Origin: Chitinophagales bacterium
GTDB lineage: Bacteria > Bacteroidota > Bacteroidia > Chitinophagales > Chitinophagaceae
NCBI GenBank assembly: GCA_017303455.1
Contig: JAFLBM010000005.1
Coordinates: 83,584-147,583, forward strand
Length of the DNA: 64,000 nt
Direction of reading: 5' to 3'
The translations under genes were made by a program, and so were the position numbers. Positions within the stretch are counted from its first letter, which is position 1, and each line of letters opens with the position of its first letter. The notes beneath the pieces are model-generated. The model had not been told where the DNA came from. It saw only the letters and a program-made list of their open reading frames with translations, and searched no databases. Shown piece by piece: positions 26,274-36,035 of this stretch.

Positions 26274-27416
26274 ATGAAGCTGAGCTTTTTTTCTTTTTTC
26301 CTACTGGTCAACCTCGTTGCAGGCAGCCAGGTAATAACTGACTCTATACTTATTGAAGGCCATTACCGTTCTTTTCACTTTAACAAACCGGCTGTCAGTA
26401 CAGGTGACCGCAGCCTGCTCTTTGTCATGCATGGCTCCGGCGGCAACGGCAAGCGGATGATGAGTGCAACAGCAAAACTCGAAGCTATTGCAGCTAAAGA
26501 AAACCTGCTGATCGTTTACCCGGATGGGTATAAAAACTACTGGAATGAATGCCGCAAATATGCCAGTTCTGATGCCAATAAAGAGAATATTAACGACAAT
26601 GCCTTCTTTCATGAGATGATCGGCTACTTCCGGTTGAAGTACAATATCAATAAAGAGAAGATTTTCGCAGCCGGTTTCTCAGGAGGCGGGCATATGGCCT
26701 ATAAACTGGGGCTTACGATGGCCGGGGAGATCAGGGCAATAGCAGCTATCGTTGCGAATATGCCGGACTCTGCTTCGTCGGACTGTGTTTTCACCGGCAA
26801 GCCTTTACCAGTCCTTATTATTAACGGGACTGCTGATAACGTGAACCCGTATAACGGGGGTGAAATGTTTGTGAATAACAGCAGCTATGGGGTGGTGCGC
26901 AGCACGGAAAAAAGCTTTCACTACTGGTCATCACTGGCGGGTTACACAGGTGAACCCGTTAAAACAGTTTTGCCTGATGCTGATCCTGCCGACCAGAAAA
27001 TAATTGAAGAGTATCGTTATACTGCTAAAGGCAGGCCTTCTGTAACATTGCTGAAAGTGGTTGGTGGCAAACATGATTATCCCGGTGATACAGATGTTTA
27101 TCTCTACGCATGGGAGTTTTTCAAATCACAGGCCGGTAAGCCTGATGTAAGTAAAAAAGATCCTTTAAAACCGGTGCTGCTGGTGGAAGCGGCCTGCGGG
27201 GAATGCCAGTTTAAATTGCCGGGTAGAGGCTGTGATCTGGCCGTCCGGGTTGATGGTAAAGCCTGGTTTGTGGACGGGACTTCTATTGATGACCACGGCG
27301 ATGCCCATGCCAAAGATGGATTTTGTGAAGCTGTTCGAAAAGCCGAAGTGCAGGGCGAATTTGTAAACGGGCGGTTTTGGGCAACCTATTTTCAGTTGCT
27401 CAAAGAGGAAAAATGA
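26274..27416 (+). CDS. Exported esterase fused to a DUF6370-like cysteine domain
   Basis: A 380-residue protein with a signal peptide (residues 1-18). Residues about 25-285 are an alpha/beta esterase of the polyhydroxybutyrate depolymerase/feruloyl esterase (LpqC) type: MHGSGGNGKRM, nucleophile Ser in GFSGGGH, Asp in INGTADNVNPY and His in GGKHDYPG. Residues about 300-380 look like DUF6370, with conserved CGECQF, GCDLAVRVDGK, WFVDGT and DDHGDAHAKDGFC. DUF6370 normally occurs as a small exported protein of unknown function with clustered Cys/His, so this fusion is unusual. The gene is followed by an independent cyclase gene after 142 bases. Confidence 0.82.
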   Translation: MKLSFFSFFLLVNLVAGSQVITDSILIEGHYRSFHFNKPAVSTGDRSLLFVMHGSGGNGKRMMSATAKLEAIAAKENLLIVYPDGYKNYWNECRKYASSDANKENINDNAFFHEMIGYFRLKYNINKEKIFAAGFSGGGHMAYKLGLTMAGEIRAIAAIVANMPDSASSDCVFTGKPLPVLIINGTADNVNPYNGGEMFVNNSSYGVVRSTEKSFHYWSSLAGYTGEPVKTVLPDADPADQKIIEEYRYTAKGRPSVTLLKVVGGKHDYPGDTDVYLYAWEFFKSQAGKPDVSKKDPLKPVLLVEAACGECQFKLPGRGCDLAVRVDGKAWFVDGTSIDDHGDAHAKDGFCEAVRKAEVQGEFVNGRFWATYFQLLKEEK

Positions 27417-27558
27417 GCTGGTGCAGATTTTCTTTCCGGCCTGAACGACGCTACCTTACTGCATCCTGACGGTTCCGGTGATAAGGAACCCCCTAATCAA
27501 AGCATTTCAGGCTGATACAACGGGCTTTTTCATAAATTTGCCGCACCAATTTCAACCA

Positions 27559-29487
27559 ATGCCCGAACATTCTCACCAGTTAGCCGCTATCCTTTTTGCC
27601 GATATCGTGGGTTATACCGCCATGATGCAGGAAGATGAAGGTATGGCCCTTGAAAAGATCAACCGTTTCAGGCAGGTGATCCATGTCATAGCCGATGAAC
27701 TCAATGGTAATATCATCCAGTTCTACGGAGATGGTTGTCTTGTTCTTTTCAACAGCTCCACAGACGCAGCGGAATTTGCCAAATTATTACAGGCTGATTT
27801 TTCAGATGAACCCAAAGTTCCGGTTCGTATTGGTATCCACATGGGTGATGTGTTGCTGAACAGTGGCAATGTGTTTGGCGATGTGGTGAATATTGCCTCC
27901 AGGATACAAGCCCTGGCACCGGCGGGAGGTATTTATATTTCGGAAATGGTATACCGTAATATTGCCAACAAGAAAGACCTTGACTCCGTTTTTCTCCGCG
28001 AAGAAAAACTGAAAAATGTAAAAGCCCCGGTAAAGATTTATGAGATACTGACGGAGAACAGCCAGCCGCATTTTGTTACCGATAATGGCGACGGCCCTTT
28101 CCCCCGTATCATCAACGAAAACAGTATTGCCGTATTGCCCTTCACTAACCTGAGCAGCGACCCCGAACAGGAGTTTTTCAGTGATGGGCTGACGGAGGAT
28201 ATCATTACACAGCTTTCGAAGATCAAATCTTATAAAGTGATCTCCCGTACTTCCGTAATGCAGTACAAAACATCACCGAAGTCCGTAAAGGATATCGGGA
28301 ATGAACTGGGTGTTGCTTTGATCATAGAAGGCAGTGTGCAGCGTTCGGGTGAACAGGTACGCATCACGGCACAGCTGATCAATGCCATTACCGATGAACA
28401 TATGTGGGCCGAATCCTATGACCGCCCAGTAAATGATATTTTCTCTATCCAGCGGGAAGTGGCGGTCTCTATCGCTTCGGTTTTGAATACCAAACTTTCC
28501 CGGAATGAGACTCAACAGTTAGATCATGTGCCGACCACCAGCCTGCAGGCCTATGAATTTTACCTGCGGGGAAGATTGCTGGTCGAAAAAAGAAATAAGG
28601 CAGATATACTGCTTGCGAGAGAACTTTTTCAGCAGGCCGTGAATAAGGATAAGGCGTTTGCCAATGCTTACTCGGGTTTGGCAGATACTTACCTGCTTTC
28701 TTCCTTCCGGGGTTATGAAGACCCGGTGGAGATGTTATGGCTGGCTAAAAAGAATATTGATACTGCCTTATCCTTGGATCCATCTTCCGGTGAAACACAT
28801 GCTTCGTTAGGTTACTGGTATCACCAGTCGTTTGACTGGCATGCCGCTGAGATCACTTACAGGAGGGCCATTGGGTTAAATGCCAATCAATCCAATGTCT
28901 ATCTCTGGTTCGCCATACTGCTTGAAGCAAAAGGAGAACGGGAAGAAGCATTAAAAATATACAAGCAGGGCAATGAAGTAAACCCGATGTGGGATTACCT
29001 GGTAGCCAACCAGATCAAAACCCTGGCGAACAATAATAATAAGGAAGAAGCTATACAATTGCAGCATAAACTGATCGAGAAAGCGGCGCACAGCCCTGAA
29101 CTGCTTAAAAAACGTTATGCGGAACTGGCCCGGCTGTTCTGGTCATTTAATGACAAAGCAGAAGCAATTGCAGCAGCGGAAAGAGCCAATGATCATGGGC
29201 TTGTTCGTTTTTTTCATGATAATGATTCGTCATTGCTTGAAAAAAGAGTGGATGCCTATTATGCTGACCTGAAGAACAGGAGTGAATATATTTCCCAACT
29301 ATGGATGGGCATTGATTATGCCTATGCCGGTGCACGGGAGAAGGCCCTCGAGTGTTTCAATAATGCTATTGCTCTCAAGGATACTGCCACAACCATGTTG
29401 CTGATCAGGGATTATGGTTTTTTAAATATCAAGTACCTGAGTATGGCATTGACTACCCGTAAGATCAGGTTGCTGGTGAATTTTTAA
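27559..29487 (+). CDS. Class III adenylate/guanylate cyclase with TolB-like and TPR regions
   Basis: A 642-residue protein from the ATG at 27559 (MPEHSHQLAAILFADIVGYT); an in-frame GTG at 27478 adds 27 residues without family character. Residues about 8-170 are a class III cyclase domain: metal-binding Asp in FADIVGY and YGDGCLVLF, and NIASR for the transition state. The position that usually carries the purine-selecting Lys reads IIQFYGD, so nucleotide choice is uncertain. Residues about 195-320 are a TolB/FlgO-like domain (IAVLPFTNLSSDPEQEFFSDGL). The rest is TPR repeats. No membrane segment is seen. It likely makes a cyclic nucleotide that could feed a Crp-type regulator. Confidence 0.87.
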   Translation: MPEHSHQLAAILFADIVGYTAMMQEDEGMALEKINRFRQVIHVIADELNGNIIQFYGDGCLVLFNSSTDAAEFAKLLQADFSDEPKVPVRIGIHMGDVLLNSGNVFGDVVNIASRIQALAPAGGIYISEMVYRNIANKKDLDSVFLREEKLKNVKAPVKIYEILTENSQPHFVTDNGDGPFPRIINENSIAVLPFTNLSSDPEQEFFSDGLTEDIITQLSKIKSYKVISRTSVMQYKTSPKSVKDIGNELGVALIIEGSVQRSGEQVRITAQLINAITDEHMWAESYDRPVNDIFSIQREVAVSIASVLNTKLSRNETQQLDHVPTTSLQAYEFYLRGRLLVEKRNKADILLARELFQQAVNKDKAFANAYSGLADTYLLSSFRGYEDPVEMLWLAKKNIDTALSLDPSSGETHASLGYWYHQSFDWHAAEITYRRAIGLNANQSNVYLWFAILLEAKGEREEALKIYKQGNEVNPMWDYLVANQIKTLANNNNKEEAIQLQHKLIEKAAHSPELLKKRYAELARLFWSFNDKAEAIAAAERANDHGLVRFFHDNDSSLLEKRVDAYYADLKNRSEYISQLWMGIDYAYAGAREKALECFNNAIALKDTATTMLLIRDYGFLNIKYLSMALTTRKIRLLVNF

Positions 29488-29542
29488 TCCTGACCCCCTC
29501 AGCACTTTCTTGCTTTCTGCATTGTATCCTTTATTTTCGGGC

Positions 29543-30526
29543 ATGGCTTTGTTGACAGTATCAGGTATCAGTAAGAAAGGGAATGATTCTTTTGTGGTAA
29601 AAGAGATCAGTTTTTCACAACAGCCTTTACAAAAGATCGCCATTGCCGGCGAAACAGGTTCGGGGAAAACAACCTTATTAAAAATGATCGCCGGTTTGAT
29701 TCAACCGGATGAAGGCGAGATCATCTTTGATAACAACAAAGTGATCGGCCCGGCTGATAAATTATTACCCGGCCATCCGGGTATTGCCTACCTGAGCCAG
29801 CATTTTGAACTGCGGAATAATTACCGGGTACATGAATTACTCAGCTATACCAATGAGTTGCCTGCAGATGAAGCGGCAGCACTTTACAGGGTTTGCCAGA
29901 TCGGTCATTTAGTGGACCGGAGAACCGACCAGCTTTCCGGTGGAGAAAAACAACGAATTGCTTTAGCAAGGTTATTGATCACTTCACCAAAACTCTTAAT
30001 ACTGGATGAACCTTTCTCCAACCTGGATGCGATCCATAAAAGAACGATCAAGTCGGTCATACAGGATATCAGCGAAAAATTAAGGATCACCTGTATGATG
30101 GTCTCACATGACCCGGAGGATATTCTTTCCTGGGCAGATGATATTAAAGTGATGAAAGATGGGAAGATCATCCAGCACGGAACGCCGGAATCTGTTTATA
30201 AAAAACCGGTAAATGAATATTGCGCCGGGCTTTTCGGGAATTATACTATCCTCGGCAGCGAATTGAGGGAAAACTTATTCACAATTCCTGAACAAAATTT
30301 AGATCGCAAACAAGCACTGGTACGTCCCGAACATATTCATATCTCCATCAACGGTCCATCTTCTCTTTCGGGAACTATACAACAGATTAATTTTTTCGGT
30401 AGTTATTATATACTATTAATAAGTGTAAGCCATCAGCAGCTCCTGGTAAAAACAGTTCAACAGGGATTTTCCGTAGGTGATACAGTATTCCTTACCATTG
30501 CCGCTAAAGATATTGCTTACGTGTAA
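29543..30526 (+). CDS. ABC transporter ATPase subunit without nearby permease
   Basis: A 327-residue protein from the ATG at 29543 (MALLTVSGISKK); a TTG at 29510 is less likely. The nucleotide-binding domain is complete: Walker A GETGSGKTT, Q-loop YLSQHFELR, signature LSGGEKQR, Walker B LLILDEP and H-loop MVSHDPED. The last 100 residues resemble the TOBE-containing regulatory part of the spermidine/iron/molybdate CysA-PotA group (QALVRPEHIHIS). No permease or binding protein lies next to it, so the partner must be elsewhere or absent. Confidence 0.88.
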   Translation: MALLTVSGISKKGNDSFVVKEISFSQQPLQKIAIAGETGSGKTTLLKMIAGLIQPDEGEIIFDNNKVIGPADKLLPGHPGIAYLSQHFELRNNYRVHELLSYTNELPADEAAALYRVCQIGHLVDRRTDQLSGGEKQRIALARLLITSPKLLILDEPFSNLDAIHKRTIKSVIQDISEKLRITCMMVSHDPEDILSWADDIKVMKDGKIIQHGTPESVYKKPVNEYCAGLFGNYTILGSELRENLFTIPEQNLDRKQALVRPEHIHISINGPSSLSGTIQQINFFGSYYILLISVSHQQLLVKTVQQGFSVGDTVFLTIAAKDIAYV

Positions 30527-30624
30527 TGACATTTGGTTTGGAGGAAACTACTGGTGATAATTAATTTCCATCAATATCTTCCGCAGTATTTTTTCAAATT
30601 AAGTATATCCCAGTAACAGGTCAC

Positions 30625-30655
30625 TTTGGAATAGAATTTGGGTATAATAATTTTA
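30625..30655 (+). promoter_or_regulatory. Promoter of the beta-helix surface protein
   Basis: TTTG at 30625-30628, a 19-bp spacer and TAATTTTA at 30648-30655 match the Bacteroidota -33/-7 layout. The start codon is 54 bases downstream. Confidence 0.45.
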
Positions 30656-30709
30656 CAAAGTGGTCAATGAAAGTTGATCATTGCAGTGAACAGTTTTTAA
30701 AATCCCCTT

Positions 30710-33652
30710 ATGAAAAACCAATTGATCCTCCTGGCATTTATGTGCCTGGGTTGTACGATGAATGCACAAATCTCGTTAACAGCCACTGCCGGCACACCGA
30801 CAGGAAATTATTCCACACTTAAACAAAGTTTTGATGCGATCAATGCCGGTACTCACCGGGGTGTGATTATTATCAATATCACAGGAAGCACCACAGAAAC
30901 GGCTTCAGCAATTCTATATCAAAGCGGGTATAATAATTTATCCGGTTACTCATCTGTTCGGTTACAGCCTGCAACAAGCAATTTAAGTATCAGCGGAAAT
31001 TTTGAAGCCCCGCTGATTGATCTGAACGGTTCGGATAATGTAATCATTGATGGAAGAGTGAATGGCAGCGGAATTGTAAAAAGTCTTTCGCTTATAAATG
31101 CCAGCCCTTCGGATTCGGCTGGTAACTGTACGGTTCGCTTTATCAATGATGCCAGTAGTAATACTATTAAATATTGCAGTATCAAAGGATCGACAACTGA
31201 TGATGGCGGTGGGATCATTTTTTTCAGTACTACTAACGGAGCTACCGGGAATGATAATAACCTTATTGATAACAATGATATTACGAATGCGGCGGATGCC
31301 CGCCGCCCTGTGAATGCCGTCTATTCATTCGGGACCTGGGGCAAAGCCAACAGCGGCAATATCATTTCCAATAACAATGTGTTCGATTATTTCAACCGAA
31401 GTGTCACTTCAAACGGTTTATATATCCGGGATTTTTCAACAGCCTGGGCCATTACGGGCAATAATTTTTATGAGACGACTGATTTCATTCCGCTTGAAAC
31501 AGTACGCTATGCCGGTATCGCTATTGATGTGGAAACCGGGGTCAATTTTACAATCAGTAATAATTTTATCGGTGGTAATAATGCTGATCATACCGGGTTA
31601 CTGCGTATAAACAGCGGCAATACTGCGAATAGTTCCAGTGGCGGGTATGATTTTTTCCCGCCAGTTTTTGCGTTCACCGGGATATATGTCAGCGGGATCA
31701 CCGAAAGCACTGTTCAAAATAATACGATCCGTAATATCAATTATACCGGCACCGGAAATTTTGGATTTTATGGGTTGGTGATCATTACAGGTGAAGTTAC
31801 CATCGGTACCGTCAGCAATAATACCATTGGAGCTGCAGACGGAACAGGATCGATTAGTGTTACCAATAACAGCAACGAAGCCCTTTTTGCCGGTATCTTT
31901 AATATGGGAGGCGCTTCTGCCAACGCTGATATCAGGAATAATCAAATTGCCGGTATCAGCACGGATGGCGATGTGAACATACACGGCATTTACAATTTTA
32001 TCTTTTCCGACAGTGGTGCCACCGTGATCAGCAATAACCTTATCGGAAGCAACAGCATTCCCAATAGTATCGAAGCTGCCTGGTCAGCACCGGCTGCTGC
32101 TCAAAAAGTTACCGGTATTTTCAGCGTATCCAATGCAGCAGCTGTTACGATCAGTGGTAATACGGTTATGAACCTGAAAAACGGGACTACGAACAGTAAT
32201 AATAATGCAGAAGGATCAGTTACAGGAATTGCCACACTTAACGGCGTTAATAGCATAGCTGATAATACGATCCGGGATATGACCATTGGTAATGCCAATA
32301 CCAATGCAACGACTAATGCTTCCGTCACAGGTATCAGGCAGGTCAGTGCTATCCCGGGACAATCTATCACCGGTAATAATATCTATAACCTGGCTAATAC
32401 CTATTCTTCTTTTGAAGGTAGTGTTATTGGATTGTATTATGAAGCAGGTCCGGGGAAAGGTAATTCCGTTTCCAAAAATTTTATTCAGGGTTTATCCGTT
32501 CACCAGGGGAGCACCGCAGCCAACCTGTATGGTGTCAAACTGGCAAGAAGTTCTGTCTTCTTCAATAATGTGATCAGTCTTGCCAATTCGGCTAACACAA
32601 CTATTTACGGGATTTATGAATCCGGCTCTACTGCTGATACATCCAATCTTTATTTCAATACTGTTTATATCGGTGGATCTGCTGCATCTGGTACTAACAA
32701 ATCGTATGCATTTTATAGTGCGACTAATAATAACACCCGGGATATCCGGAATAATATTTTCACGAATGAACGATCAACAGCAGGCGGTGCCAACCAGCAT
32801 TATGCTGCTTACTTTAACTATGGCAGTACCGCTAAGTTGACGCTGGGCTATAATGATTATTTTGTTAGCGGCCAGGGGGCCGTACTGGGGAATTATAATA
32901 ATACAAACATTACTACATTACCGATGATACCCGGAATGGATAATGCGAGCCAGTCTGTAAACCCGGTTTTTGCAGAGCCGGGTGATAATATTGCCACTTC
33001 CTATGCTGTCGGCATTCCGCTTGATGGTATTACAGGAACGGGTATCAATACCGATTATGCAGGCGTTTTCAGAAGTGCTTCCCCGCAATTGGGGGCTTTT
33101 GAACAAAATATCACCCTGCCCATCACTTTACAATCATTCACCGGTTATGCCATGAAAGAAACAAACCAGTTGAAATGGGTGACCAGTGCTGAACTAAACA
33201 GCAGCCATTTTGAATTACAACGAAGTGAAAATGGGATGCAGTTCACCAGGATTGCTATTATTAATGCCGCCGGGAACAGCACTATCCCGCAGTATTATGA
33301 ATATGCAGACAGGGGCCTGTTGCCGGCCAACAGCTATTACCGGTTGAAACAGATTGACCTGGATGGTAAAACCTTGTATTCCAGAATTATCCTGATCAGC
33401 AGGGAAGATGCCGGTTATGTGATCGCTGTATACCCGAACCCAACAACCGGGAAACTGAACCTGGTCGCCGGAAAAGAGATGAAGAATGCAGGGATCAGGA
33501 TCGTGAATGCAGTAGGGCAACTGGTAGCAGAGAGAACAAGTATTTCAGGAACTTCTTATAGTCTTGATATCTCTTACCTGGTTAATGGTGTTTACTTTAT
33601 GGAAGTGTATGAAAATAATAAAGTAATAAGAACGAGAATTGTAAAACAGTAA
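30710..33652 (+). CDS. Secreted parallel beta-helix protein with type IX sorting domain
   Basis: A 980-residue protein with a signal peptide (residues 1-19, ending CTMNA). Residues about 20-810 consist of irregular right-handed beta-helix turns, rich in Asn/Gly/Thr/Ser with recurring patterns such as VSNNTIG, ISNNLIG and ITGNNIY. A beta-sandwich follows (ITLQSFTGYAMKETNQLKW), as is common before sorting domains. The last 75 residues are a type IX secretion signal: VYPNPTTGKLNL, then GVYFMEVYENNK and a basic end. It should be exported by the type IX system and bound to the surface or released. Polysaccharide binding or cleavage is possible for the fold, but no catalytic residues are evident. 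Confidence 0.88.
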   Translation: MKNQLILLAFMCLGCTMNAQISLTATAGTPTGNYSTLKQSFDAINAGTHRGVIIINITGSTTETASAILYQSGYNNLSGYSSVRLQPATSNLSISGNFEAPLIDLNGSDNVIIDGRVNGSGIVKSLSLINASPSDSAGNCTVRFINDASSNTIKYCSIKGSTTDDGGGIIFFSTTNGATGNDNNLIDNNDITNAADARRPVNAVYSFGTWGKANSGNIISNNNVFDYFNRSVTSNGLYIRDFSTAWAITGNNFYETTDFIPLETVRYAGIAIDVETGVNFTISNNFIGGNNADHTGLLRINSGNTANSSSGGYDFFPPVFAFTGIYVSGITESTVQNNTIRNINYTGTGNFGFYGLVIITGEVTIGTVSNNTIGAADGTGSISVTNNSNEALFAGIFNMGGASANADIRNNQIAGISTDGDVNIHGIYNFIFSDSGATVISNNLIGSNSIPNSIEAAWSAPAAAQKVTGIFSVSNAAAVTISGNTVMNLKNGTTNSNNNAEGSVTGIATLNGVNSIADNTIRDMTIGNANTNATTNASVTGIRQVSAIPGQSITGNNIYNLANTYSSFEGSVIGLYYEAGPGKGNSVSKNFIQGLSVHQGSTAANLYGVKLARSSVFFNNVISLANSANTTIYGIYESGSTADTSNLYFNTVYIGGSAASGTNKSYAFYSATNNNTRDIRNNIFTNERSTAGGANQHYAAYFNYGSTAKLTLGYNDYFVSGQGAVLGNYNNTNITTLPMIPGMDNASQSVNPVFAEPGDNIATSYAVGIPLDGITGTGINTDYAGVFRSASPQLGAFEQNITLPITLQSFTGYAMKETNQLKWVTSAELNSSHFELQRSENGMQFTRIAIINAAGNSTIPQYYEYADRGLLPANSYYRLKQIDLDGKTLYSRIILISREDAGYVIAVYPNPTTGKLNLVAGKEMKNAGIRIVNAVGQLVAERTSISGTSYSLDISYLVNGVYFMEVYENNKVIRTRIVKQ

Positions 33653-33679
33653 GTAGTCTTATAAAAAACCTGTAAAGGA

Positions 33680-33710
33680 AAATGGAGACCGGGCGGTCTC
33701 CATTTTTTAT
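33680..33710. terminator. Bidirectional intrinsic terminator
   Basis: The stem AAATGGAGACC / GGTCTCCATTT around a GGGC loop is followed by a T-run on the plus strand and preceded by an A-rich run for the minus strand. It lies between the convergent beta-helix and PorE-like genes. Confidence 0.85.
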
Positions 33711-33735
33711 TTAGTACAATCTTTTAATACCTTCT

Positions 33736-35343
33736 TTAGTTCTTCATGATCTTAAATTCTACCCGGCGGTTCAACTGGCGGCCTTCATCGGTATCATTGG
33801 TAGCAACCGGGCTCTTTTCGCCATACCCTTGTGAAGTAAGCCGGCTGGCTTCAATGCCTTTGGAAAGAATATATTCCATTACAGATCTTGCCCGGTTATC
33901 ACTCAGTTTAAAATTATAATCATCCGAACCCCGGCTGTCTGTGTGTGCACTCAGTTCAATTTCAATAGCAGGATTTTCAGCTAATAATTTAACCACCCTG
34001 TCCAGTTCCACAAATGATTCAGGACGTAAACTCCATTTATCAAAATCAAAAAAGACATTATTCAACCGGACCACTTGTCCCACTTCAATGGGCACCAGGT
34101 ACAGGTCTTTGTGAATTTCTTTGTAACCAGCTTTGATCAGAGAATCAAGGCTGAGATTTTCTGATTGGGCAAAGAAATGATCTGCGGTTGCCCGGATGAG
34201 ATAATTCTTATCATAAGGCAATACGATCTTAAAGGCTCCGTCTTCCGGATTTGATACTGCATTACCCGCTGTTGAACCATCCGGTAATGTTTCATATACT
34301 AATGAAGCACTCAGCGGCTTACCGGTTTTTTTGTTGTACACATTCCCGCTCACCAATACAACAGGATCAGGACGTTCTATTTCCAATAATTTCACCCTGA
34401 CAATATCACTCTCGCCATAGCTTTCAAAACTACTGGTGAGGTAAGCATATTCACCCCCGGCATCTAATGTAAAGAACGCATCCCAATCTGATGTGTTGAT
34501 CGGACTGCCCAGGTTAACGGGGTCACTCCATTTTTGCCAGGTACTGTCCAGTCGTTTGGTCATCCAGATATCATTATCTCCTAATCCGCCGGGACGATTG
34601 CTGCTGAAATATAACGTAACACCATCCGAGGCTAAGTAAGGTGTCATCTCATCGTAATTGGGCAGGTTGATTTTCTTACCTAAACTTTTAGGTTCTGACC
34701 AGGTGCCGTCTTTTTGCAGGAAGCAAACATAAATATCATTGTTCACGCCGGCTTTCTCTTCCGTCATATACAGCAATAAGGTTTGCCCGTCATGCGCCAT
34801 GGTGGCTCCATTCTGCCGGCCCCGGTCATACTTGCCATAATTTTTTATTTTCAGCATTTCCGGCTTGCTCCAGTAACCTTTATCATCGAGTGAACTCATA
34901 CTAACACCATTGCCCACATAGTCACCATTGATATACGCATTCCTGATGAGTATCCTGTTATTGTCCGGGGATATCCAGAACACAGCATTATAATGATAGG
35001 TATTGAGTGGATAATCCATATGATAGGCTTCACTCCATTTGCCGGATTCATCCCGGATGGCATACCAGATATCCTGCGAATTTCTTACCGAGTGATATTT
35101 TGTATTCCTGGGATCGTTCTCCCGGATAAAAAAAAGAATATTACCATCCGCTGAAATAGTGGGCCTTAATTCAGATAGTCTTGTATTGATCAGGTCACCA
35201 AGATTTTCGATCTTGACAATCGTACTTTCCTTGATAATGTTCTCTTTCTGGGCTTTTAAAGTGCCCGTTGTATCGTTCAGCGGCTGAGCAATGACTGCTT
35301 GGAAACAAACAGGCAGGATGAAAAAGAGGATGGCTTTTTTCAA
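33736..35343 (-). CDS. PorE-like PD40 propeller/OmpA envelope protein
   Basis: A 535-residue protein with a signal peptide (residues 1-19). Residues about 50-320 contain PD40/WD40-like propeller blades (RPTISADGNILFFIREN, PYLASDGVTLYFSSNRPGG). Residues about 328-410 form a carboxypeptidase-regulatory-like sheet (VSGNVYNKKTGKPLSA). Residues about 420-535 are an OmpA-C domain (NNVFFDFDKWSLRPES, HTDSRGSDDYN, GYGEKSPVA, LNRRVEFKI). This architecture resembles PorE, which anchors the type IX secretion machine to peptidoglycan, but the usual N-terminal TPR region is not obvious. It is convergent with a type IX substrate gene. Confidence 0.85.
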   Translation of the reverse strand: MKKAILFFILPVCFQAVIAQPLNDTTGTLKAQKENIIKESTIVKIENLGDLINTRLSELRPTISADGNILFFIRENDPRNTKYHSVRNSQDIWYAIRDESGKWSEAYHMDYPLNTYHYNAVFWISPDNNRILIRNAYINGDYVGNGVSMSSLDDKGYWSKPEMLKIKNYGKYDRGRQNGATMAHDGQTLLLYMTEEKAGVNNDIYVCFLQKDGTWSEPKSLGKKINLPNYDEMTPYLASDGVTLYFSSNRPGGLGDNDIWMTKRLDSTWQKWSDPVNLGSPINTSDWDAFFTLDAGGEYAYLTSSFESYGESDIVRVKLLEIERPDPVVLVSGNVYNKKTGKPLSASLVYETLPDGSTAGNAVSNPEDGAFKIVLPYDKNYLIRATADHFFAQSENLSLDSLIKAGYKEIHKDLYLVPIEVGQVVRLNNVFFDFDKWSLRPESFVELDRVVKLLAENPAIEIELSAHTDSRGSDDYNFKLSDNRARSVMEYILSKGIEASRLTSQGYGEKSPVATNDTDEGRQLNRRVEFKIMKN

Positions 35344-35533
35344 GATATTGGATTTGGAATAAGAACGAAAAATACCAAGAAAGGATTATACCTGCTACAG
35401 GAAAATTACTTCGTAATTTAACAGGCTGCCGGGAAGAAACAGGATTAGTATGGCTGAATTACAGTAATAAAACTACCAGCCATTTTCTATTCAAAAACAG
35501 CCGGTAAAGTATATACTTGAAAGGACAGGTGAA

Positions 35534-35824
35534 TTAAAGAGAGATTACACTGTTGGTGCCGCCAAATACATTCGGCGCTGTTTCATCCGCTTCTGGTTCA
35601 TTCAGCCATTCTGTTTCATTTACCAGGTATTTGAACTCATGTTTGGAGTCTTTCGGCAGGTTAACGTCAGCACTGAAGCTGCCATCTTTCTTTTTACTCA
35701 TGATCACGGCATTTTCCCAATCGCTGTTGAGACCGAGAATTTCGATCGTTTCAGCATTCTCAACTGTAAATGAGAATTTTACTTTGCAGTAATTCTTTGT
35801 TTTGTAGTAGGTCTTTTGTACCAT
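35534..35824 (-). CDS. Stand-alone CBM48 (glycogen-binding-like) protein
   Basis: A 96-residue cytosolic protein consisting of one early-set/AMPK-type carbohydrate-binding module. The signs are VKFSFTVENAETIEILGLNSDW, then KKDGSFSADVNLPKDSKHEFKYLV and NETEWLNEPEADE. It has no signal peptide. It is probably a small glycan- or protein-binding domain; it cannot be an enzyme alone. It is transcribed separately from its neighbours. Four similar but exported modules occur in the protein at 40954-42435. Confidence 0.85.
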   Translation of the reverse strand: MVQKTYYKTKNYCKVKFSFTVENAETIEILGLNSDWENAVIMSKKKDGSFSADVNLPKDSKHEFKYLVNETEWLNEPEADETAPNVFGGTNSVISL

Positions 35825-36003
35825 TTGGTGCTTTTTAAAGTATTGATTTTCAAAATTCTGTTATCAAATGGCCAGGCAAATCAGTAAAGTTGTGACCCTT
35901 TACCGCCCTTAATACCCCAATTCGGCAAAAGTAACCTGCGGGGCCCTCAATTTTCAGGCATAGTTATTAAGAGGATGTTGATAAAAAATATTCCTTATAA
36001 CAA

Positions 36004-36026
36004 GAGAGAGGGTGCTACCCCTCTCT
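36004..36026 (-). terminator. Probable terminator after the DUF2231-like gene
   Basis: GAGAGAGGG and CCCCTCTCT pair across a short loop, ten bases beyond the stop of the minus-strand gene. The T-run on that strand is delayed and interrupted, so termination strength is uncertain. Confidence 0.5.
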
Positions 36027-36035
36027 TTTAATTGG

